Assembly: GCF_029626235.1 (NCBI RefSeq)
Contig: NZ_JARUBO010000005.1
Coordinates: 5,304,001-5,368,000 of the forward strand
Direction: 5' to 3'
DNA from: Micromonospora sp. WMMD1120
Lineage (GTDB): Bacteria; Actinomycetota; Actinomycetes; Mycobacteriales; Micromonosporaceae
Length of the DNA: 64,000 nt
Part shown: piece after piece, positions 38,201 through 43,085 of the stretch
How the letters are laid out: each line of letters opens with the position of its first letter
How positions within the stretch are numbered: the stretch's first letter is position 1
Translations under genes and position numbers: made by a program
The notes under the pieces: model-generated
Seen by the model: only the letters and a program-made list of their open reading frames with translations
What the model was told of the DNA's origin: nothing
Database searches by the model: none

Positions 38201-38407
38201 GCGTGGGCCCTCGCCGCGACCGGCTCGGTGGTGGCGAGTTCCTACCTGTTCGACCGGGAGGTCGTGCACGGCTGGGCGACCGCCCCGCAGCGCCTGGAGT
38301 TCCAGTACCGGGTCGCGTACGTCGACCTGGCGATCTGGGGCTACAAGGCCACCGCCATCACGGACATCAACGGCGTCCGCGAGATCACGTACGACCCGGT
38401 GCCGTGA
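35276..38407 (+). CDS. Portal - prohead protease - major capsid fusion protein
   Basis: One open frame of 1043 residues. Residues 1-~385 are an HK97-type portal (SRSDALSVTAVKKGRNALCS, VSTTSRTYFNAQDRRTTKIN). After a Pro/Ala/Glu linker (~390-425), residues ~430-590 are an S78-type prohead protease (RRTIEGLALPYGK, RDHDYRQPLGKA with His489, GTLDGLSVGVDF with Ser536). From 593 there is a helical scaffold-like segment, then the HK97-fold capsid (~720-1043: QYPVWSAVNKG, SAVSGKVEITREAWDQG, DIWR-like IIWRQMVRAWY, LAIWGYKATAI). Phages normally encode these separately. An internal start at 37052 can make the capsid alone. Confidence 0.88.
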   Translation: MGWLSAVGQQFRDLLSLPQPLALDEPATAEFDSPARPIDRLILEMSAAMPGRVSRSDALSVTAVKKGRNALCSVATLPLVQYRGLDIVRSPFLEQIDPDVANVVTLAQTIEDLAFDAISWWLITAQDFAGYPIAARHLDVATVSLDPPANQPNPFPSGHDARGVKIVWVAGVATPADKLIRFDSPNPGLLSTDSLVVKRALLLNRLATTYADNPRPLDLFTDSDDMSVDPMKDEEIDSFLADWKAARKRGSTAWVPATVKRLDVNAPSPAELQLVELQQQVTLEIANGLGVDPEDLGVSTTSRTYFNAQDRRTTKINETYAPYMSAITQRLSMGDVTRRGHAVRFDLTDYLKPDPAGQIAYWKGLYDMGAIDSDEVRAMAQLSGPAPKKKPAPAPAPPADQDETSGGESAEPEQVDAAAEPAGRTFDAQSAVTFDAEVLGFTVDTQRRTIEGLALPYGKTATKYGVKFLFEPGSLKWSDPGRVKLLRDHDYRQPLGKAIELTDTPRGLKVKFSVAPGAAGDEALALAEHGTLDGLSVGVDFDMAADTVPDDKNKGTVRVRRADLRETSITAVPAFDDARVAKVRAQRDGGSGMPDEHESAETQTTPPAAGGVNLNQDQLTALLQRPGAIQALVAAQQTPQRPTAPEGGLVLSAEQVDGLIRSGKFTTLLGLPQVTPAPAAEPEKRATVDPTRRTVTASVKDEMPYRFDRQGNLARGTHDFSTDLIAGSKGDMAALERAQGFMRESFEREMTAAQFDVDRADVGALNPNRNRPDMYVDQREYQYPVWSAVNKGTIADATPFVLPKFNSASGMVANHTEGTEPTPGAYTATSQTITPSAVSGKVEITREAWDQGGNPQLSGIIWRQMVRAWYESLEAAAVAVLDAATPTAIALTAGGGTTGQTLDGEITAAFAGLQYIRGGFSMDTMFTQIDLYKAMVAAKDTTGRRLYPALGPSNASGTASSRYAAIDVNGVTALPAWALAATGSVVASSYLFDREVVHGWATAPQRLEFQYRVAYVDLAIWGYKATAITDINGVREITYDPVP
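37040..37054 (+). promoter_or_regulatory. Internal ribosome-binding site for separate capsid synthesis
   Basis: GGAGG (37040-37044), a 7-nt spacer and an in-frame ATG at 37052, inside the fusion gene exactly at the protease/scaffold boundary. The main start of the fusion at 35276 has a much weaker site. Confidence 0.65.
37052..38407 (+). CDS. Nested major capsid protein precursor (internal start)
   Basis: Predicted 451-residue product MPDEHESAETQTTPPAAGGV... in the same frame as the fusion, starting at fusion residue 593. It contains a ~110-residue Gln/Pro/Ala-rich delta/scaffold-like segment and the HK97-type coat domain. A capsid needs hundreds of coat copies and only a dozen portal subunits, so independent initiation here would set the ratio. 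The alternative is that all coat protein comes from cleavage of the fusion; both may occur. Confidence 0.6.
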   Translation: MPDEHESAETQTTPPAAGGVNLNQDQLTALLQRPGAIQALVAAQQTPQRPTAPEGGLVLSAEQVDGLIRSGKFTTLLGLPQVTPAPAAEPEKRATVDPTRRTVTASVKDEMPYRFDRQGNLARGTHDFSTDLIAGSKGDMAALERAQGFMRESFEREMTAAQFDVDRADVGALNPNRNRPDMYVDQREYQYPVWSAVNKGTIADATPFVLPKFNSASGMVANHTEGTEPTPGAYTATSQTITPSAVSGKVEITREAWDQGGNPQLSGIIWRQMVRAWYESLEAAAVAVLDAATPTAIALTAGGGTTGQTLDGEITAAFAGLQYIRGGFSMDTMFTQIDLYKAMVAAKDTTGRRLYPALGPSNASGTASSRYAAIDVNGVTALPAWALAATGSVVASSYLFDREVVHGWATAPQRLEFQYRVAYVDLAIWGYKATAITDINGVREITYDPVP

Positions 38408-38445
38408 GCCAGCCCGGACTGACCGAATCGAGCAGGGAGACGCCG

Positions 38446-38787
38446 ATGGCGCAGACAGGATCGCGGGCGGTCGGGGCGCAGAGCACCCCGGCGCCGCAGA
38501 CGCAGACGACCCCGAAGACCGACGCTGACCGGGTGCGGGAACTGGAGGTGGAGAACGCGCAGCTGCGCGAGAAGCTGTCCGCTGCCGGCAGCCCGGCCCC
38601 GGCCGCAAAGCCGACCGAGCCGAAGTTCACCTTCAGCGAGGGCCAGCGCGACGAGCTGGAGCGCACCGGTCGGACCGTCAGCCCGTTCACCGGCAAGCGG
38701 TACGTCGGCACCAGCGTGGACGACGCGCGGGAGGCCACGGCGGAAGAGTTCGCCAAGGCCAAGCCCGCCAAGCCGGCCGAGAAGTAA
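38446..38787 (+). CDS. Hypothetical head-region protein
   Basis: 113 residues from the ATG at 38446, with GGGAGA upstream. N-terminal Gln/Thr/Pro-rich part, a coiled coil (TDADRVRELEVENAQLREKLSAAG), then FTFSEGQRDELERTGRTVSPFTGKRYVG and a Lys/Ala/Pro tail. No family recognised. The location between the coat and the next small gene suggests a head-associated protein. Confidence 0.6.
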   Translation: MAQTGSRAVGAQSTPAPQTQTTPKTDADRVRELEVENAQLREKLSAAGSPAPAAKPTEPKFTFSEGQRDELERTGRTVSPFTGKRYVGTSVDDAREATAEEFAKAKPAKPAEK

Positions 38788-38789
38788 CG

Positions 38790-39113
38790 ATGACCGACTA
38801 CGCGGCGGTCAGCGTCGCGAGCAGCCAGGGCACCGCGGTGACCGAGCGGTCCGGGACGGCGTCGGCGGACACCGTGCCGGCCGGGTCGCTGGTGCTCTGG
38901 CGCAACACCGGCATCGGGGCGCACACCGTCACCCTGACCACCAACAACACGGTCGGGGACCTGGCCGTCGCCGACCGGACGATCGCTCTGGCTGCCGGTC
39001 AGGTGAAGGCCGGTCAGGTGCCGAAGGACTGGGGCGACGTCAACAAGCGGGTGCAGGTCGCGATCGACGGCACCGCGTCCGAGGTCAAGTACTACGTGCT
39101 CGACGGCAACTGA
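38790..39113 (+). CDS. Small beta-rich capsid-region protein
   Basis: 107 residues (MTDYAAVSVASSQGTAVTER). Strand-rich, with ASADTVPAGSLVLWRNTGIG and TVTLTTNNTVGDLAVADRTI, without charged helices. Such small beta proteins after the coat gene are often decoration or head-fibre proteins. Assignment is by position and composition only. Confidence 0.55.
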   Translation: MTDYAAVSVASSQGTAVTERSGTASADTVPAGSLVLWRNTGIGAHTVTLTTNNTVGDLAVADRTIALAAGQVKAGQVPKDWGDVNKRVQVAIDGTASEVKYYVLDGN

Positions 39114-39125
39114 GGAGACGCGGCC

Positions 39126-39707
39126 GTGCCCTGGAAGCCTGACTACGTCGCCGCCGAGGACGCCGCGGTGTTCATCCGCAGCCGCAACCCCGGCGACGAA
39201 GCGGAGTTGGCGACCTGGTGCACGGCCGCGTCCCGGGCGATCGACACCCGGTGTAACCGGCAGTTCGGGAAGGTCGACGCCCCGCAGGTGCGGACGTACC
39301 GCCGGCCGGCGTCGTACGACGTGGTGTCGGGGCTGTGGCTGCTGGAGGTCGACGACGTCCAGGACGTCACCGGCCTGACCGTCGGCGGGGTGGCGTACGC
39401 GTCGAGCGGCGCCACGTTGCTGCCCGACAACGCTGCGGCCGATGGCAAGCCGTACGAGCGGTTGGGCTTTACCGACTACCCGGACGGCCCGGTCGTCGTG
39501 TCGGCGCTCTGGGGCTGGTCTGCGGTGCCCGCCGGCGTCATCGGGGCGTGCAAGCTCCAGGTGTCCCGGTGGGACTCGCGCCGCGACTCGCCGTACGGGG
39601 TGGCGGGGTCACCGTCGACCGGGTCGGAGCTGCGGCTGCTGGCCCGCCTCGACCCGGACGTCCACACCGCGCTGGCCGGTCTGTCCCGGCGTCGACGGGT
39701 GGGCTGA
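39126..39707 (+). CDS. Head-tail connector (gp6-like)
   Basis: 193 residues from a GTG. The N-terminal DYVAAEDAAVFIRSRNPGDEAELATWCTAASRAIDTRCNRQFG is the helical bundle typical of HK97 gp6-type connector proteins, with the Ala/Cys-rich helix and R-x-F; the middle has VDDVQDVTGLTVGG strands. These form the ring below the portal. The gene order (coat, small genes, connector) fits. Confidence 0.7.
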   Translation: MPWKPDYVAAEDAAVFIRSRNPGDEAELATWCTAASRAIDTRCNRQFGKVDAPQVRTYRRPASYDVVSGLWLLEVDDVQDVTGLTVGGVAYASSGATLLPDNAAADGKPYERLGFTDYPDGPVVVSALWGWSAVPAGVIGACKLQVSRWDSRRDSPYGVAGSPSTGSELRLLARLDPDVHTALAGLSRRRRVG

Positions 39708-39710
39708 GCC

Positions 39711-40115
39711 GTGGACCTGATCGCCGTCGCCGACGAGCTGGGCGCCGCACTGAAGACGATCGACGGGCTGACCGTGCCCGAGTGGGGCGAGCAGCGGGTG
39801 TCGCCACCGTTCGCGCTGATCCCGCTACCCGAGATCGCCTACGACATGGCGTACGGCCGGACCGGTTGGCGGATCGAGGACTGGCCGCTGATGGTGCTCG
39901 TCGATCGACCGGTGAAGCCGGAGTCACGCCGCGCCGTCGTTGAGTACGCCGCCAGGTCCGGTCCGCTGTCCGTCAAGGCGGCGATCGAGGGCCACACCTA
40001 CACGACCTGCGACACGGTCCGGGTCGCCTCGTGCGACTTCGACGAGGCCACATACAACAACGTCCCCTACCTGGCGGCGACGTTCCACCTCGACATCAGC
40101 GGAAAGGGCGCGTAG
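39711..40115 (+). CDS. Tail-terminator-like protein
   Basis: 134 residues from a GTG, 4 nt after the previous stop (MDLIAVADELGAALKTIDGL). Alternating helix and strands (FALIPLPEIAYDMAYGRTG, PLMVLVDRPVKPESRRAVVEYA, YLAATFHLDISGKGA), the layout of gpU/tail terminator proteins, which cap the tail tube. The call rests on position just before the tube gene and on the fold pattern. Confidence 0.55.
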   Translation: MDLIAVADELGAALKTIDGLTVPEWGEQRVSPPFALIPLPEIAYDMAYGRTGWRIEDWPLMVLVDRPVKPESRRAVVEYAARSGPLSVKAAIEGHTYTTCDTVRVASCDFDEATYNNVPYLAATFHLDISGKGA

Positions 40116-40118
40116 GCC

Positions 40119-40523
40119 ATGGGCTGGCAGCACGGCAAGGACACCAACATCACCGTCGCCGGTGACGACATCTCGGAGTGGACGAACACGTCCGAGATGA
40201 CCCGCGGGGCGGCCGGGCACAACGTCACCATGTACGGCAAGAACGCCGAGGTCCACACCGGCGGCCTGAAGAACGGTCAGTTCACCTGCGGCGGCACCTA
40301 CGACAACGAGGCAGCGACCGGCCCGCACGCGGTACTCAACCCCCTGGTCGGCACGGTCGTGGAGATCGTGCGGCAGCCCGAGGGCCCCGGCGTGGGCAAG
40401 CCGGAGCAGACCTTCGACGCGCTGCTGACGCAGTACGTCGAGACCAACCCCGTGGCCGACATGGTCACCTGGTCGGCCCAGTTCACGATCAGCGACGACG
40501 TCGTCGACACGACCCAGGCGTAA
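40119..40523 (+). CDS. Probable major tail (tube) protein
   Basis: 134 residues (MGWQHGKDTNITVAGDDISE). Beta-rich with a repeated strand pattern (GLKNGQFTCGGTYDNEAATG, TFDALLTQYVETNPVADMVTWSAQFTISDD), consistent with a short tube protein. It precedes the tail chaperone pair, the normal place for the tube gene. Confidence 0.65.
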   Translation: MGWQHGKDTNITVAGDDISEWTNTSEMTRGAAGHNVTMYGKNAEVHTGGLKNGQFTCGGTYDNEAATGPHAVLNPLVGTVVEIVRQPEGPGVGKPEQTFDALLTQYVETNPVADMVTWSAQFTISDDVVDTTQA

Positions 40524-40536
40524 GGAGAGATCACCG

Positions 40537-40884
40537 GTGGCGATCGACAAGGCGGCACTGCTACAGCCGCGGCTCACCGAACAGGACGTCGAGCTGCCCG
40601 GGCTGGGCACGGTCCGCATCCGCGCGCTGACCCGCGCGGAGGTCCTGAGGATCAGCAAGGCTATGAGCGACAGCAAGGCCAACCCGGCGGACGTGGAGGC
40701 GTTGTCGCTGTCGACGGCGCTTGTGGATCCGGAGCTGACCGAGGACGAGGTGCGGCAGTGGGCTCTGGTCGCCCCGTTCGGCGAGATCGAGACGCTGAAC
40801 TTGGCGATCAACGAGCTGTCCGGCATCGCCGGCCGCGCCGACAAGGAGGCGTACAAAAGCCCTCCAGGCGAATCCGGATCTTGA
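40537..40884 (+). CDS. Tail assembly chaperone, G-type product
   Basis: 115 residues from a GTG with GGAGA upstream. Mostly helical (VELPGLGTVRIRALTRAEVL, VEALSLSTALVDPELTEDEVRQWALVAPFGEIETLNLAINEL), like the gpG proteins that bind the tape measure before tube assembly. It ends SPPGESGS just past a run of four A that probably allows a +1 frameshift into the T frame. Confidence 0.75.
   Translation: MAIDKAALLQPRLTEQDVELPGLGTVRIRALTRAEVLRISKAMSDSKANPADVEALSLSTALVDPELTEDEVRQWALVAPFGEIETLNLAINELSGIAGRADKEAYKSPPGESGS
40843..40858 (+). promoter_or_regulatory. Likely +1 programmed frameshift site
   Basis: AAGGAGG (40843-40849), a 5-nt spacer, then the codon AAA followed by A (40855-40858). Lys-tRNA can slip forward by one base and still pair with AAA, moving into the frame GCC-CTC-CAG. 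An internal Shine-Dalgarno close upstream stimulates +1 shifting, as in prfB. Confidence 0.6.
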
Positions 40885-41047
40885 GTTCGACTTCGTCCTG
40901 GCCGAGAAGCTCGGCATGACGGTGGCCCGGATGCGGGCCGAGATGACGAACGACGAGTACGTGCAGTGGTCCGTCTACTTCGCGCGCAAGGCGCAGCGCC
41001 GGCAGCTCCAGGACCTGATGGCGCAGGGACAGCAGCGGGGAAGGTGA
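40859..41047 (+). CDS. T extension of tail assembly chaperone (made by frameshift)
   Basis: 62 codons ending at TGA 41045-41047 (LQANPDLEFDFVLAEKLGMT, then VARMRAEMTNDEYVQWSVYF, then ARKAQRR). The frame has no usable start near the AAGGAGG site, while its content matches T domains (TNDEYVQWSVYFARKAQRRQL). It is therefore read as the C-terminal part of a GT fusion running from 40537. Confidence 0.65.
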   Translation, partial: ALQANPDLEFDFVLAEKLGMTVARMRAEMTNDEYVQWSVYFARKAQRRQLQDLMAQGQQRGR

Positions 41048-41053
41048 GCGGGC

Positions 41054-41467
41054 GTGACCGAGCCGATCCGGATCGAGGGCCTGAACGAGTTCAACCGGGC
41101 TCTGAAGAAGCTCGACGCGGACGCGCCGAAGGGCTTGCGGCTGGCGCACAACGAGGCCGCGCAGATCGTGGTCGACGCCGCCCGGCCGATGATGCCCAGC
41201 CGCACCGGCCGGGCACGGGCCGCGGTCAAGGCCCGCTCGACGCGCACCGCGACCCGGGTGTCGGCCGGGTCCGCGCGGGCGCCGTACGTGCCGTGGCTGG
41301 ACTACGGCGGCGAGGGCCGGGTCAAGGGCCGCCCGGCGCACCGGGAGTTCCGCAAGGGCGGCAGGTACGTGTACCCGGCGTTCCACGCCAAGCGCGACGA
41401 CGTCCAGGGCGCGCTGGCGGGCGCGTTGCTGAAGGTCGTGTCGGACGCCGGGCTGGAGGTGGACTGA
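41054..41467 (+). CDS. HK97-gp10-like tail component
   Basis: 137 residues from a GTG. IEGLNEFNRALKKLDADAPKGL, AQIVVDAARPMMPSRTGRARAAVKARSTRT and YVPWLDYGGEGRVKG...REFRKGGRYVYPAF are the blocks of gp10-type tail completion proteins. In most HK97-like phages this gene lies before the tube gene; here it is between the chaperones and the tape measure, an unusual place. Confidence 0.8.
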   Translation: MTEPIRIEGLNEFNRALKKLDADAPKGLRLAHNEAAQIVVDAARPMMPSRTGRARAAVKARSTRTATRVSAGSARAPYVPWLDYGGEGRVKGRPAHREFRKGGRYVYPAFHAKRDDVQGALAGALLKVVSDAGLEVD

Positions 41468-41468
41468 C

Positions 41469-43085
41469 GTGGCGGGCAACGCGGTAACCCTCACCTTCGC
41501 CGGCGACGCGACGAAGCTCGCGAAGGCCGCCGACCAGGCCACCAAGGCGACGGAGAGCGTCGGCGACGCGGCGCAGCGGGCAAGCCGGCAGACCGACCAG
41601 GCCGGCGCGGCAGCGGGCGCGTACGGCGACCGGATGGCCCGCGTGGGCGCGAGCGCGGCTGGCATGTCCGCCGCGATCGGCGACGCCGGCGGCACCGTGT
41701 CCGCGCTGTCCGCGCTTCAGAACCGCAGCGCGGACCGGGCCCAGGCGCAGGCACGCGCGCTGGCCGACGTCGAGCAGGCCGGCCTGGACGCCGACCAGGC
41801 CCTCGGCGACCTGAAGCAGGCGCAGATCGACCTCAACCAGGCGCAGGTCGACTCGCGGCAGGCCGGGGCGGACGCGGAGCAGGCCCTGCTCGACGTGAAG
41901 CAGGCCGGCATCGACGCGAAGGTCGCCCAGCAGGACTACGCCGCCGCGGTCAAAGAGCACGGCAAGGGGTCGGTCGAGGCGAAGCAGGCCGCCCAGGACC
42001 TCGCCCAGGCCCAGCTCGACCTCAAGCAGGCCGGCATCGACAGCCAACAAGCCCAGGTTGACCTGACCCAGGCCAACGAGGACGCCGCCCAGGCCGGCCG
42101 CGACATGGCCCAGGCCAACCGCGACGCCAAGGACGCCCAGCTCAACCTCAACGACGCGCAGCGGGCCGCCGACCCGTCGACCCTGTCCCGGTGGGGGACG
42201 GAGATCGAAACGGTGTCGACGGCCGCGCTGGGACTGGTCGGCATCGTGAACCTGCTCGCCATGGCCAACGGTGCCGTCACCGCATCGGCGGTCAAGTCGG
42301 CCGCGGCGATGACCATCGCGAAGGTCGCGACGATCGCCGGCGCCGCCGCCACGGCCATCGCGACCGCCGCGCAGTGGGCGTGGAACATCGCCCTCGCGGT
42401 GGCCACAGCGCCGATCACCCTGGTCGTCGCCGGCCTGGCCGTGCTGGCTGCCGGGATCGTGTGGGTGGCCACGCAAACGACGTGGTTCCAGGACATCTGG
42501 AACGTGGCGTGGGCCGGGATCAAGGCCGCCGCCGAGTTCGTCTTCAACTGGATCGTCGGCGGCTGGAAGTGGGTCTACAAGACCTTCACCACCGGCGTGC
42601 GGGCGTGGTGGGACCTGTTCTCCGGCTTCTGGACCGGGGTCGGTCGGATGGCCGGCCGCTGGCTCGACTACACGATCGGCCTGCCCGGCCGCGTCGGCCG
42701 CGCGTTCCTCAAGATCGCCGGGTACATCAGCGCCCCGTTCCGCAACGGCTTCAACGCGATCTCCCGCGCCTGGAACAACACCGTCGGCCGACTGCACTGG
42801 ACCGTGCCCGGCTGGGTGCCCGGCATCGGCGGCAACAGCGTGGGCGCCCCACGCCTGCCCACGTTCCACTCCGGCGGCCGAGTGCCCGGCACCCCGGGCA
42901 CACCGGTGCCGATCCTCGCCCTGGCCGGTGAGGAGGTCTCGTCGCGCAGCGCCTCCGGCGGCGGGGATCTGCGGCTGGTGCTCGACTCGGCCGGGTCCCG
43001 GCTCGACGACCTGCTTGTTGAGGTGCTCCGTGCCGCCATCAAGCGCGGCGGCGGCAACGCCCAGGCTGTGCTGGGGTCCCGATGA
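41469..43085 (+). CDS. Tape measure protein with heptad repeat rod
   Basis: 538 residues from a GTG. Residues ~100-235 are about seventeen near-perfect 7-residue units of the type xxDxxQA (QIDLNQA, QVDSRQA, LLDVKQA, GIDSQQA, QVDLTQA), a long helix. A hydrophobic middle follows (AAATAIATAAQWAWNIALAV, ITLVVAGLAVLAAGIVWVA), then Trp-rich helices (FNWIVGGWKWVYKTF) and a Gly-rich C-terminus (VPGWVPGIGGNSVGAPRLP). Tape measure length sets tail length; at ~0.15 nm per residue this gives a tail near 80 nm, shorter than most siphoviruses. Overlaps the next gene. Confidence 0.88.
   Translation: MAGNAVTLTFAGDATKLAKAADQATKATESVGDAAQRASRQTDQAGAAAGAYGDRMARVGASAAGMSAAIGDAGGTVSALSALQNRSADRAQAQARALADVEQAGLDADQALGDLKQAQIDLNQAQVDSRQAGADAEQALLDVKQAGIDAKVAQQDYAAAVKEHGKGSVEAKQAAQDLAQAQLDLKQAGIDSQQAQVDLTQANEDAAQAGRDMAQANRDAKDAQLNLNDAQRAADPSTLSRWGTEIETVSTAALGLVGIVNLLAMANGAVTASAVKSAAAMTIAKVATIAGAAATAIATAAQWAWNIALAVATAPITLVVAGLAVLAAGIVWVATQTTWFQDIWNVAWAGIKAAAEFVFNWIVGGWKWVYKTFTTGVRAWWDLFSGFWTGVGRMAGRWLDYTIGLPGRVGRAFLKIAGYISAPFRNGFNAISRAWNNTVGRLHWTVPGWVPGIGGNSVGAPRLPTFHSGGRVPGTPGTPVPILALAGEEVSSRSASGGGDLRLVLDSAGSRLDDLLVEVLRAAIKRGGGNAQAVLGSR

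Noticed and set aside
35288..38608. 1106-codon minus-strand open frame opposite the portal-protease-capsid gene
   Set aside because: Arg/Gly/Val-rich shadow with no motifs; the plus frame carries catalytic and structural motifs.
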